DNA from: Chloroflexota bacterium
Lineage (GTDB): Bacteria > Chloroflexota > Dehalococcoidia > DSTF01 > JACRBR01
NCBI GenBank assembly: GCA_021813085.1
Contig: JAKAMA010000025.1
Location: 1-12,901, forward strand
Reading direction: 5' to 3'
DNA: 12,901 bases
Both the position numbers and the translations under genes were made by a program. This document shows positions 1-7,322 of the stretch, one piece after another. Every line of letters begins with the position of its first letter. Positions within the stretch are counted from its first letter, which is position 1. The notes below the pieces were generated by a model. The model was not told the DNA's origin, searched no databases, and was given only the letters and a program-made list of their open reading frames with translations.

Positions 1-1356
1 GATGCCCGCGGTGATGAGGTCGATGGCGCCGGGCGTCTTCCGGTCGGCGGTCACAGCGAAGTACAGCCCGGTGTGATAGCTCATGATGGCCACAGACAGC
101 CCCATGCGCCAGCCCAGCGGCACCCACGGGTAGTGATCCTCCATGCGGTGGCCCAGGAGGTACAGGGGCTGGAGCGGCCCCGGCACGTTCGTGCAGATCA
201 GGTTGGTGAGCAGGTTCGGCAGCGTCAGCGTGCGCCCGGTGAAGGCGTGCAGCGCCGGCGGCAGCTCGCCGAGCAGGTCCATCAGTTCCTCGATGCCCGC
301 CGCCTGCTGCTGCTCCTTGAGCGCAGCCACCTCGTCGTGGATGACGCGGAAGCGCTCGCGGGCGCCGGCCACGCCGACGGGCAGGCCGGCGAGCATGAAC
401 GAGATGTGGTTGCCGAGCGAGTTCGCATGCTCTCCGCGACGGACGTTGACCGGCAGCGCGGCGCGCACGACGCGGCCATCGAGGCGCACGCCCTCGTGTG
501 CGAGGTAGCGCGCCAGGCCGCCGGCGATCAGCGTGAGCGCCAGGTCGTTGATCGTGCCGCCGAGTGCCGTCGCCACGCCGCGCACGTCGTCGAAGGGCAG
601 CGACTGCCACGCGAGCCTTCCGGGCGCCTGCAGGCGCAGCCGCCAGGGCGTGGTCTGCGCCGGTACCGCGAAATACGGCCCGGCGGCCCACAGCGCACGC
701 GCGACCGCGCCGATGCGCCCGGTTGCGCGTGCCGGGTCGAGCAGGTCGAGCGCGAGCCGCTCGTTGCGGCGGATCTCGTCGAGGGCGCGGTCGAAGAGCG
801 CGTCGGCGGTGAGCGTCAGCGGTCCCGGCAACGGTGGCGTCGCCGACCGCTGGCGGCGGCGGATGTGGCGTGGTTCCGGCGTCAGGTCGAGCAGCGCGCC
901 GAGCAGGTCGACGCCGGCGACGCCATCGACGAGGCAGTGGTGCACCTTCGCGATGTGCGCCGTGCGCCCGCCGCTCAGCCCCTGGACCAGGCGGATCTCC
1001 CAGAGCGGGCGGTCGCGCCGCAGCGGCGTCGCGAAGACTTCGGCGGCGAGCTGCATGAGCTGCTGGTCGCTGCCCGGCGGTGGCAGGGTGAGCGTCGTCA
1101 CGTGGTTGCGCAGGTCGAAGTGCGGATCCTCGACCCATGCCGGGTAATGGAGCGACCAGGGCACTTCGACCAGGCGCTGGCGGTAGCGTGGCACCAACTG
1201 GATGCGGCGGTCGACGTGCGCGAGGAAGCGCGGGATGGGGACTCGGCCGGCGTAGATGCCGACCGAGCCGACATGCAAGGGGAACGCGTCGCGTTCGAAG
1301 TTGGCGAAGGCGGCGTCCCGAAAGCTCAGTCGCTGCGGCAGTGGGCTCCGCTTCAT
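1..1356 (-). CDS. WS/DGAT family O-acyltransferase (wax ester synthase / diacylglycerol acyltransferase), 3' end cut by window edge
   Basis: The minus-strand frame gives 452 codons without a stop and runs off the left edge. Family members are usually about 450-480 residues, so little is missing. The catalytic HHxxxDG motif appears as HHCLVDG at residues 139-145. It is preceded by PLWEIRLVQG (from residue 117), the family's PLW motif, and followed by an ND-containing block (INDLAL, N270-D271). The family transfers acyl groups from acyl-CoA to fatty alcohols or diacylglycerol at the inner membrane face, making wax esters or triacylglycerol. The ATG at 1356-1354 is preceded by GGGAGG about six bases upstream, and the N-terminus (MKRSPLPQRLSFRDAAF) looks like the usual start of these proteins. 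It is transcribed divergently from the glycosidase gene. Substrate preference cannot be read from the sequence. Confidence 0.93.
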   Translation of the reverse strand, partial: MKRSPLPQRLSFRDAAFANFERDAFPLHVGSVGIYAGRVPIPRFLAHVDRRIQLVPRYRQRLVEVPWSLHYPAWVEDPHFDLRNHVTTLTLPPPGSDQQLMQLAAEVFATPLRRDRPLWEIRLVQGLSGGRTAHIAKVHHCLVDGVAGVDLLGALLDLTPEPRHIRRRQRSATPPLPGPLTLTADALFDRALDEIRRNERLALDLLDPARATGRIGAVARALWAAGPYFAVPAQTTPWRLRLQAPGRLAWQSLPFDDVRGVATALGGTINDLALTLIAGGLARYLAHEGVRLDGRVVRAALPVNVRRGEHANSLGNHISFMLAGLPVGVAGARERFRVIHDEVAALKEQQQAAGIEELMDLLGELPPALHAFTGRTLTLPNLLTNLICTNVPGPLQPLYLLGHRMEDHYPWVPLGWRMGLSVAIMSYHTGLYFAVTADRKTPGAIDLITAGI

Positions 1357-1417
1357 GGCTGCACCTCCCGCGGGTGAAGAAGGCGCCGTTGCGCGGCCGG
1401 CTGGTGCTCAGGGATCG

Positions 1418-1447
1418 AGCCTAGCCCGGGTGCGCCGTCCCTGTCAC
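1418..1447 (-). promoter_or_regulatory. Candidate sigma70-type promoter of the WS/DGAT gene
   Basis: On the minus strand a -35-like GTGACA (1447-1442) and a -10-like TAGGCT (1423-1418) are separated by 18 bases. This would give a leader of roughly 55 bases before the ATG at 1356. The match is moderate and the surrounding DNA is very GC-rich. Confidence 0.35.
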
Positions 1448-1521
1448 CTGTCGAACGGCCCCTTTGTGAGCGTCAGGAGGCCGGGGGTACGGGCCGGCAG
1501 CGCCCGCGCATGTCTGGGGGA

Positions 1522-1550
1522 TTCGCCGTAACGCGCGCTGCCGCTACCAT
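1522..1550 (+). promoter_or_regulatory. Candidate promoter of the GH4 gene, possibly giving a leaderless mRNA
   Basis: TTCGCC (1522-1527), 17 bases and TACCAT (1545-1550) form a weak -35/-10 pair. The -10-like TAnnnT lies six bases before the ATG at 1557, where a transcript would begin at or next to the start codon. No Shine-Dalgarno sequence is visible before that ATG, which fits leaderless translation. Confidence 0.3.
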
Positions 1551-1556
1551 GGCGGC

Positions 1557-2717
1557 ATGACGAAGATCGTCGCGATCGGCATCGGCAGCCTGGTCTTCGG
1601 CGTCGAGCTCCTCCGCGACGTCTACCAGACGCCGGAGTTGCGCGGCGCGGAGCTCTGGCTCGTCGACCTCGACCCCGATGCGCTCCGCCGCATGGCGGGG
1701 CTCGCGGCGAAGCTGAACGAAGCGTCGGGCTGGGGCGTGGCGCTCCACTGCACAGCCGACCGCAGCGAGGCGCTGCCGGGCGCCGACTTCGTCGTCACGT
1801 CGATCGCGGTCGCGCGCGAGGAGACGTGGAAGCGCGACCATGAGCTTGCGTTGAAGCATGGCTTTGGCAGCGTGCTCAGCGAGAACGGAGGGCCCGGCGG
1901 CCTCTCCCACACGCTGCGCTCGGTGCCGCCGATGGTCGCCATCGCGAAGGACGTCGCGCGGCTGGCCCCGCGGGCGCTGCTCCTCAACTACACGAACCCG
2001 GAGAACCGCGTCTGCCTGGCGATCAGCCGCTACACGGGCGCGCGCAGCATCGGGCTCTGCCACGGCGTCGCCGAAACGGTGGAGTTCGTGGCGGGGCTGC
2101 TCGGACGGCCGCGGGACGACATCGACCTGCGCGCGGCGGGCGTCAACCACTTCACGTGGACGATGTCGCTGCGGGGGCGGAGCGACGGCCGCGACCTGCT
2201 GCCGGAGCTGCGCGAGCGGGGGCGCGCGCTTCCCGACTCGGTCTGGCCGCTCTGCCGCATGCTCTTCGACCGCTTCGGCGTCTTCCCGACCACCGGCGAC
2301 AATCACGTCGGCGAGTACATCGGCTGGGCAGCGGAGGTGATCGGCACGCAGGGCTACGATTTCGGGCGGTACGCGCGCGATGGCGAGATGAGCCGGGCGA
2401 ACGTCGAGGCGTGGGGCGCCGGCACGAAGCCGGTCGCTTCGCTCCTCGCGAAGCCATCGCACGAAGCGCGCCTCGGCCACGCGAGCACGCAGATCATGGC
2501 CGCCCTCGTGGCTGGCCGCACCATCTCGCGGCCGTCGTTCATCATCCCGAACGACGGCTACATCGAGAACATCGGGCGCGACGCGGTCGTCGAGGTGCCC
2601 GGCATGATCGAGCGCGGCGGCTGGCACGGCGTCCCCGTCGGCGCCCTGCCGGGCCCGATCGCGGCGATGGTGCAGAACGAGATCGAGATCCAGAAGCTCG
2701 CGGTCGACGCGGCGTGA
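1557..2717 (+). CDS. GH4 family glycosidase (alpha-galactosidase / 6-phospho-glycosidase type), C-terminus displaced by a frame change
   Basis: The 386-residue product belongs to the NAD- and divalent-metal-dependent glycoside hydrolase family 4. It has an N-terminal Rossmann nucleotide-binding motif (IGIGS, residues 7-11) with the acidic strand end VDLD (about 36-39). It also has the NYTNPEN substrate loop (N147-P148), the metal-binding GLCHG (C168-H169) and the VNHFTW segment (H198). The conserved PNDGYIENIGRDAVVEVP block lies near the end. The CHG signature points towards alpha-galactosidase/glucuronidase-type rather than phospho-beta-glucosidase members. The enzymes work in the cytoplasm by an oxidation/elimination mechanism. 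The frame stops at 2715-2717 just after IQKLAVDAA. The last family-typical ~43 residues continue in the -1 frame (see next entry). The ATG at 1557 has no Shine-Dalgarno sequence. Confidence 0.85.
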   Translation: MTKIVAIGIGSLVFGVELLRDVYQTPELRGAELWLVDLDPDALRRMAGLAAKLNEASGWGVALHCTADRSEALPGADFVVTSIAVAREETWKRDHELALKHGFGSVLSENGGPGGLSHTLRSVPPMVAIAKDVARLAPRALLLNYTNPENRVCLAISRYTGARSIGLCHGVAETVEFVAGLLGRPRDDIDLRAAGVNHFTWTMSLRGRSDGRDLLPELRERGRALPDSVWPLCRMLFDRFGVFPTTGDNHVGEYIGWAAEVIGTQGYDFGRYARDGEMSRANVEAWGAGTKPVASLLAKPSHEARLGHASTQIMAALVAGRTISRPSFIIPNDGYIENIGRDAVVEVPGMIERGGWHGVPVGALPGPIAAMVQNEIEIQKLAVDAA

Positions 2718-2845
2718 GCGGCTCGCGTTCGCTGGCGTTGCAGGCGCTCCTGATCGACCCGGTGGTGCACAGCGCCCGCGCGGCCGAGGCGTTCCTCGAC
2801 GATGTGTTGCGCGTGCACCGCGACTATCTGCCCACGTTCGCATAG
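2714..2845 (+). pseudogene. C-terminal segment of the GH4 glycosidase in the -1 frame
   Basis: After the TGA at 2715-2717, the -1 frame from GTG 2714-2716 to TAG 2843-2845 encodes VSGSRSLALQALLIDPVVHS followed by a helix ending in HRDYLP. This is the typical GH4 C-terminus (LALQALLLDP...HxxYLP) and joins onto the preceding IQKLAVDAA. A rejoined protein would be about 430 residues, the usual family length. One missing base near 2709-2716 explains it. The GTGA overlap could in principle allow coupled translation of a separate 43-residue peptide, but there is no ribosome-binding site. Sequencing error, a true indel or an expressed split gene cannot be told apart here. Confidence 0.75.
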
Positions 2846-2885
2846 CCAGGAGGCCGCCGCTTCGGTCGATCCGGCCGCGGACGCA

Positions 2886-2914
2886 TTGACGTGCCGGGTG
2901 GGTGGGCGTATAGT
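2886..2914 (+). promoter_or_regulatory. Sigma70-type promoter of the riboswitch/ECF operon
   Basis: TTGACG (2886-2891), a 17-base spacer and TATAGT (2909-2914) form a near-consensus promoter. A start near 2921 would place the transcript start about 17 bases before the riboswitch P1 stem. It is the best promoter match in this otherwise GC-rich window. Confidence 0.75.
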
Positions 2915-2935
2915 CGTGTCTAACTGAATAGCCGT

Positions 2936-3058
2936 GCGCTTGAGGTGGCCCAGGCCGAACCGGCCGAGGGCTGACAGGGGAAGCCGGTGGGAATCCGGCG
3001 CTGTCGCGCAACTGTCAGTGTCCGCGTGGGCACGAGCCAGAATACCTGCCTCAAGCAG
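2936..3058 (+). ncRNA. Cobalamin (adenosylcobalamin-type) riboswitch aptamer
   Basis: The conserved core is present. The closing P1 stem is GCTTGAGG (2938-2945) with CCTCAAGC (3049-3056). P3 is CTGACAG (2971-2977) with CTGTCAG (3012-3018). The GGGAA stretch is followed by a GCCGG/CCGGC stem (2983-2987/2995-2999) around the conserved GGTGGGAATCC. CTGTCGCGCAACTGT follows, and the B12-box consensus appears as GAGCCAGAATACCTGCC (3034-3050). Aptamers of this class bind cobalamins and normally switch off B12 synthesis or uptake genes when the vitamin is plentiful. It lies just downstream of a strong promoter and upstream of five genes that look like a corrinoid uptake operon. Confidence 0.95.
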
Positions 3059-3114
3059 CTCCGATGCCTTCGCACGAAAGGGGCAGGACAGATGTCACGT
3101 CAGACCTGACGCCG

Positions 3115-3141
3115 CCCCGGACCTTCGGTTCGGGGTTCTTC
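3115..3141 (+). terminator. Terminator-like hairpin in the riboswitch leader (candidate expression platform)
   Basis: A GC-rich hairpin spans 3115-3135 (CCCCGGACC ... GGTTCGGGG, 9 pairs including one G-U around a short loop). It is followed by TTCTTC (3136-3141) and a pyrimidine-rich stretch. It sits between the aptamer and the first gene's start, where a ligand-controlled terminator would be. A smaller hairpin, CGTCA-GACC-TGACG (3098-3111), precedes it. The T-tract is imperfect, so control by translation remains possible. Confidence 0.5.
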
Positions 3142-3177
3142 ATCCTCTCGACCTGGACAACACGAAAGGGACTCCGC

Positions 3178-4551
3178 GTGATCACACGATTCGCGCTGGT
3201 CGCGGCAGGCGCCGTCATCGCGGCACTGGTGGCGACGCAACTCTTCGCGGCGGGCGATGCGACGGCAATCAACAAGGCGACAGCGTACATCCGCTCCGTA
3301 CAGAATCCGGACGGCGGCTTTCCGGCGCTCGGCGCCAGCTCCGATGCGGGCGCGACCATCGACGCATCGTTCGCGCTGGCGTCCTCGGGCATCGATCCCG
3401 CGACCGTGACGCAGGGCGGGAAGTCGCCGGTGGACTACCTCGCGGCGCAGGCAGGGGCGTACAGCGGCAGCGCCCCGGGTGCGGCGGCGAAGCTGGTGCT
3501 GGGCATCGTGACGTTGCGCCGGGACCCGCGGAACTTCGGCGGCATCGACCCGGTTGCCGTGATGGAAGCGGACTACGCGCCGGTAACCGGGCAGTTCGGC
3601 TCCGACGTGTTCGCGCAGGCGCTCTTCATGCTCGCGGAGCGCAGCCTCAACCAGCCGATCCCGGCGGCTGCGGTGACCTACCTCGAGTCGCTCGAGCTGC
3701 CTGGCGGCGGCTGGGAATATTCGTCGGGCTGGGGCGTCGACACGAACTCGACGGCGATGGCGGTCCGCGCGCTGATCGGCGCAGACGTGCCGGCAGCGGA
3801 CAGCCACATCACCAGCGCGCTGGGTTACTTGCACGCGAGCCAGTCGCCAGACGGAGGGTTCCCGTACACGGCGCCCGGCGACTCCGACCCGGGCTCGACC
3901 GGGCTGGTGGTGCAGGCGCTCGTGGCCGCGGGCCAGGATGTTGGCGTCGGCGGCCCGTGGGACAAGGGTTCCGGGAAGACGCCGCTCGCCTCGCTGCTCG
4001 CCTCGCAGGACCAGACGACGGGTGCGCTCCAGTACTGCGCCGGCGTTCCCTGCGCCGACAGCGCGTACGCGACATACCAGGGCCTGCCGGGCATCACCGG
4101 GGTCGCCTTCCCGGAGACGTTCGCGACCCCAACGCCGACCAGCACGGCGCGCGCTGTCGCGACCGCGACCGCGACCAGCACGGCGACCGCGACGCCTGCG
4201 GCGACGCTGACGAGCACGGCGACCGCAACCTCTACCAGCGCGTCAGCGAGGACGGCGACCGTAACACCCACCGCAACCGTGACCGCTGCGGCGGCCGCCG
4301 TGTCGACCGCCACGCCGCCGGCGACGGTGAGCGTCGCATCCCCGGCGCCTGCCGCAACGGAGACCCGCGCGCCGGCGTCTGCCGCGTCCCCGACGCGGAC
4401 GTCGGTTGTGCTGGGCGCGGTGCGGCTGCCGGGCACCGGGGCTGGCCATCGTGCCGGTGAGGAGCGCTGGCCGTTTGCCGCTCTGCTGCTTGCAGGGCTG
4501 ACGATCGCCGGTGCGGGGATCGGGCTACGATGGAGCGAGCGGACGTCGTGA
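3178..4551 (+). CDS. Secreted, C-terminally anchored alpha-barrel repeat protein (prenyltransferase-like / transcobalamin alpha-domain-like), first gene of the B12-riboswitch operon
   Basis: I place the start at GTG 3178, preceded by AAAGGGA at 3167-3171 plus seven bases, because it opens directly on a signal peptide (residues 2-25). Residues 30-315 hold repeats typical of alpha6/alpha6 barrels: VQNPDGGF (41-48), LPGGGWEY (174-181) with DTNSTAMAVRAL after it, and QSPDGGF (222-228) with STGLVVQAL. A fourth degenerate repeat carries C287 and C292. No DxDD terpene-cyclase motif is seen, so an enzyme role is unlikely. Intrinsic factor and transcobalamin use the same fold for their alpha domain. 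A Thr/Ala linker follows (316-412), then LPGTG (417-421), a hydrophobic segment (432-450) and a short Arg-containing tail, resembling a sortase signal. An in-frame ATG at 3064 would read through the riboswitch leader and is less likely. Corrinoid binding is inferred from operon context. Confidence 0.85.
   Translation: MITRFALVAAGAVIAALVATQLFAAGDATAINKATAYIRSVQNPDGGFPALGASSDAGATIDASFALASSGIDPATVTQGGKSPVDYLAAQAGAYSGSAPGAAAKLVLGIVTLRRDPRNFGGIDPVAVMEADYAPVTGQFGSDVFAQALFMLAERSLNQPIPAAAVTYLESLELPGGGWEYSSGWGVDTNSTAMAVRALIGADVPAADSHITSALGYLHASQSPDGGFPYTAPGDSDPGSTGLVVQALVAAGQDVGVGGPWDKGSGKTPLASLLASQDQTTGALQYCAGVPCADSAYATYQGLPGITGVAFPETFATPTPTSTARAVATATATSTATATPAATLTSTATATSTSASARTATVTPTATVTAAAAAVSTATPPATVSVASPAPAATETRAPASAASPTRTSVVLGAVRLPGTGAGHRAGEERWPFAALLLAGLTIAGAGIGLRWSERTS
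4120..4420 (+). repeat. Low-complexity Thr/Ala/Ser-coding tract
   Basis: Repeated ACC/GCG/ACG codons (for example runs of GCGACC) encode a TATATSTATAT-type linker within the alpha-barrel protein. Such tracts act as stalks that hold a domain away from the membrane. They are prone to length change between strains. Confidence 0.7.
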
Positions 4552-5660
4552 GCACGGCACGGGCGGGCGTCGCCGCGACGCCTCAGCGCAGGGCCGAGGA
4601 GGAGTTCCGGCTCCATCCGCTGGTCTGGGCGTGCTGGTTCGTGGCCGCCCTGTCGGTCGTATTTCTGACATCGAATCCGCTCTACGCGGCGCTCGTCGGG
4701 CTCGCCGCCCTCTGCCAGTACGCCGCCCACCGGCCGGACGACCGGCGCCTGGACTATGTGCTCGTGATCGGCGCGCTGTTCGCGCTTGCGACGATCCCCC
4801 TGAACCTGATCTCCGGGAGCAGCGGCGCGACGCAGCTTGTGGAGCTCCCGACGCTGACGGTGCCCCACTGGCTCGGCGGCGTGCGATTCGGCGGCCCGGT
4901 CACCGCGGAATCGCTCGCCTACGCCGCCAGCCAGGCGGTGCGCCTGAGTGCGGTGTTCGTCGTCGTCTGGGCGTTCAACGTCTCCGTCGACCATTTCCGT
5001 CTGCTGAAGTACGCGCCTGCCGGACTCGCCCAGCTCGGGGTGATCCTGAGCGTCGGCATCCTGCTCGTCCCGTCGGCGATCGACAGCCTGGCGACGATGC
5101 AGGAGGCGCGGATCACCCGTGGTCACCGGGGGGCGCGGCCATACGGCCCGGCCGGGTTGACCGCGTTGGTCGCGCTCGCGATCCCGTTGCTGCGGGAGTC
5201 GCTCGAGCGGTCGGTGCAGCGCGCGGAGTCGCTCGACGCGCGCGGCTTCGGCAGGCTGGCGCTCGTGCGGCGTCCGTACGAATCCCTCATCGCCGTCGGG
5301 GCGTTGGCGGTCGCCGCGGGCGGCGCCTTCGCCTACTTCTACGCGCCGATGCCCGGCGTGGCGGTGCTCGTCGCGCTCGCCGGGATGGCCGTGCTCCTCA
5401 TCATCGTCGTGGGGCAGCGGCGGCGCTCGGGTACGGTGCGGCTTCGCACCGATCGATTCGGCCGGGCCGACGTCCTGGTCGTCGCGGCGTGCGTCGCCTC
5501 GCTCGCCATCATCGCGGCGCTGCGGGTCACCGGCGCCGGCAGCCTGGTGTTCCTCCCGTTCCCGCGCGCGTCGGTGCCGGGCTTCGACGCGCTCGCCGCC
5601 CTGGCGTGCACGCTGCTGCTCGCGCCGCTCGGGCCGGAGCTGCTGCGGAGGCCGGCATGA
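4530..5660 (+). CDS. ecfT: Energy-coupling factor transporter transmembrane subunit EcfT
   Basis: This 376-residue membrane protein carries the two short Arg motifs by which EcfT coupling helices contact the ATPases: EARITRG (A193-R194, R197-G198) and SLDARGFG (A237-R238-G239). Several hydrophobic helices precede them (about 31-62, 75-95, 135-160, 165-185). A further ~135 residues with about three or four helices follow, longer than the usual ~265-residue EcfT. EcfT couples ATP hydrolysis to substrate release by the S component. The ATG at 4530 overlaps the upstream gene; an alternative in-frame GTG at 4548 forms a GTGA overlap with its stop, so the start is uncertain by six residues. The gene ends in an ATGA overlap with ecfA, implying tight translational coupling. 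Confidence 0.9.
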   Translation: MERADVVSTARAGVAATPQRRAEEEFRLHPLVWACWFVAALSVVFLTSNPLYAALVGLAALCQYAAHRPDDRRLDYVLVIGALFALATIPLNLISGSSGATQLVELPTLTVPHWLGGVRFGGPVTAESLAYAASQAVRLSAVFVVVWAFNVSVDHFRLLKYAPAGLAQLGVILSVGILLVPSAIDSLATMQEARITRGHRGARPYGPAGLTALVALAIPLLRESLERSVQRAESLDARGFGRLALVRRPYESLIAVGALAVAAGGAFAYFYAPMPGVAVLVALAGMAVLLIIVVGQRRRSGTVRLRTDRFGRADVLVVAACVASLAIIAALRVTGAGSLVFLPFPRASVPGFDALAALACTLLLAPLGPELLRRPA

Positions 5661-7291
5661 CCGCCGCCGTGCGCGCGGAGCGCCTGGGATTCGCGTACGG
5701 GGACGCCGGCCGGGCCGTGTTCGAAGACCTCACCTTCGAGATCGGCGAGGGAGAATTGTTCGCGCTGATCGGGCCATCGGGCGGCGGCAAGTCGACGCTG
5801 CTGCGTTGCATGAACGGGCTGGTGCCGCACTTTCACGGCGGGCGGTTCTCCGGGTCGATCCGGGTCGGCGGCATCGACACGCGGACGCGCCAGCCGCGGG
5901 ACCTGGCGCACGTCGCGGGCCTTGTCATGCAGGAGCCCGAGGCGCAGGTGGTGGCGCGGACGGTCGAAGACGAGATCGTCTTCGGGCTGGAGAATCTCGG
6001 CGCGAGCCGCACGCTCATCCGCAAGCGGCTGGAGGAGGTGCTGGACGCGCTGAACATCGCGGCCCTGCGCGCGCGCGAGCTGCGCAGCCTGTCCGGCGGC
6101 GAGCTGCAGCGCGTCGCCATCGCCGCCGTGCTGACGATGCAGCCGCGGGTGCTGCTGCTCGACGAGCCGACGTCGCAGCTCGACCCCCAGGCGGCCGAGG
6201 ACGTGCTGAACGCGGCAGTGAACCTCTGCTCGGACGCCGGGCTGACGGTGGTCATCGCGGAGCATCGGCTGGAGCGGCTCGCGCAGTACGCGGGCCGCGT
6301 CATGCTCGTGCCGGGGGACGGCTCCGTGCTGATCGGGGCAGCCCGGGACATCCTGCCGGACCGCGACGAGGCGCCGCCGGTCACGCGCATCGGGCGGCGA
6401 CTCGCCTGGTCTCCCGTGCCGCTCTCGGTCGGCGAAGCGCGGCGATTCGCCGGAGCACGCGCGAGCCCCGGACGGGCCGGCTGGCCCGGAGGTCCGGCGC
6501 CGGCGCTGAGCGCCGCCGGTGAGCGCATGGTCGAAGCGCGCGTGCTGGAGGTCTTCCTCGGCCAGCACCACGCGCTGCGAGGCGCGTCTATCGCGCTGCA
6601 CGCCGGCGAGGTGGTGGCGGTGATGGGCCGAAACGGCGCGGGGAAGACGACCCTGCTGCGCGCGCTCGCCGGCCTGCTCCGTCCCCGGTCGGGAGACGTG
6701 ATCCGCCATCCCGGCCTGCGCGGCGGCTACACGGACCTCGCGTTCGTCGCGCAGGATCCATCGTCGCTTCTCTACCGCGAGAGCGTGCGCGACGAGATCG
6801 CGGATGTCCTCAAGGGGACGCGTCGAGGCGGCGACGTCGAGGCGGTGCTGACTGAGTGGCGGCTCGCGGCCCTCGCGGCGACGCATCCTGTGGACCTCAG
6901 CGTTGGCCAACGCCAGCGCGCGGCGATTGCCGCGATGCTCGCCGGCGGTCCGCGCGTCATCTTGCTCGATGAGCCGACCCGGGGCATGGACCATGCCACG
7001 CGGGAGCTGCTCGTGCGGAACCTTCGTGCCCGGCGCGATCGGGGCGCTGCGGTCGCGCTCGCGACGCACGACGTCGAGCTGGCGGCGGCCGTCGCGGACC
7101 GCGTCGTGCTGCTCGCGGAGGGCGAGATCGTCGCGGACGGTCCCGTGGCCGAGGTGCTGTCCGATTCCATCACCTTCAGCACGCAGGCGAACAAGCTGTT
7201 CGGCGGCCGCGTGCTGACTGTGGAGGACGCGATCGCCGCCGCCAGCGGGCAGGCGGTGACCGCAAGCACATCGATCGGGAGCGCCTCGTGA
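5657..7291 (+). CDS. ecfA: Fused double ATP-binding subunit of the ECF transporter (EcfA-EcfA', YkoD-like arrangement)
   Basis: The 544-residue protein contains two complete ABC ATPase domains. Domain 1 has Walker A GPSGGGKST (39-47), a Q-loop VMQEPEAQ, signature LSGGE (145-149), Walker B VLLLDEPT (165-172) and switch histidine in AEHRLE. Domain 2 has Walker A GRNGAGKTT (324-332), Q-loop AQDPSS, signature LSVGQ (414-418), Walker B VILLDEPT (434-441) and THDVE. A Pro/Ala/Gly-rich linker (about 240-290) joins them. Most ECF systems use two separate ~280-residue ATPases; a single fused chain is known from YkoD. The second signature has Val for the usual first Gly. The ATG at 5657 overlaps the ecfT stop, with GGAG just upstream. 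Acts at the cytoplasmic membrane face to power uptake. Confidence 0.95.
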   Translation: MTAAVRAERLGFAYGDAGRAVFEDLTFEIGEGELFALIGPSGGGKSTLLRCMNGLVPHFHGGRFSGSIRVGGIDTRTRQPRDLAHVAGLVMQEPEAQVVARTVEDEIVFGLENLGASRTLIRKRLEEVLDALNIAALRARELRSLSGGELQRVAIAAVLTMQPRVLLLDEPTSQLDPQAAEDVLNAAVNLCSDAGLTVVIAEHRLERLAQYAGRVMLVPGDGSVLIGAARDILPDRDEAPPVTRIGRRLAWSPVPLSVGEARRFAGARASPGRAGWPGGPAPALSAAGERMVEARVLEVFLGQHHALRGASIALHAGEVVAVMGRNGAGKTTLLRALAGLLRPRSGDVIRHPGLRGGYTDLAFVAQDPSSLLYRESVRDEIADVLKGTRRGGDVEAVLTEWRLAALAATHPVDLSVGQRQRAAIAAMLAGGPRVILLDEPTRGMDHATRELLVRNLRARRDRGAAVALATHDVELAAAVADRVVLLAEGEIVADGPVAEVLSDSITFSTQANKLFGGRVLTVEDAIAAASGQAVTASTSIGSAS

Positions 7292-7322
7292 GAGCGCGCG
7301 CAAGCATCTGCCTGGAGCGCTG

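Noticed and set aside
73..1377. A 434-codon plus-strand open frame opposite the WS/DGAT gene, and a 512-codon minus-strand frame (1473-3011) opposite the GH4 gene
   Set aside because: Both are compositionally biased shadows of genes with clear catalytic motifs. The 1473-3011 frame also crosses the GH4 stop and the promoter region without any domain.
2709..2717. Programmed -1 ribosomal frameshifting in the GH4 gene
   Set aside because: GCGGCGTGA is not an X-XXY-YYZ slippery sequence, and I see no clear downstream pseudoknot. A simple indel is more economical.
3064..3177. ATG 3064 as the start of the alpha-barrel protein
   Set aside because: It would place 38 extra, non-conserved-looking residues before the signal peptide and translate the riboswitch leader hairpins. 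GTG 3178 has an SD-like AAAGGGA and opens directly on the signal peptide.
4120..4420. CRISPR array or tandem repeat element
   Set aside because: The repetition is codon-level (ACC/GCG/ACG) within an open frame encoding a Thr/Ala linker, with no repeat-spacer periodicity.
3178..4551. Terpene cyclase / squalene-hopene cyclase function for the QxxDGGF-repeat protein
   Set aside because: No DxDD catalytic motif is seen, and the protein is exported and anchored beside a B12-regulated transporter.
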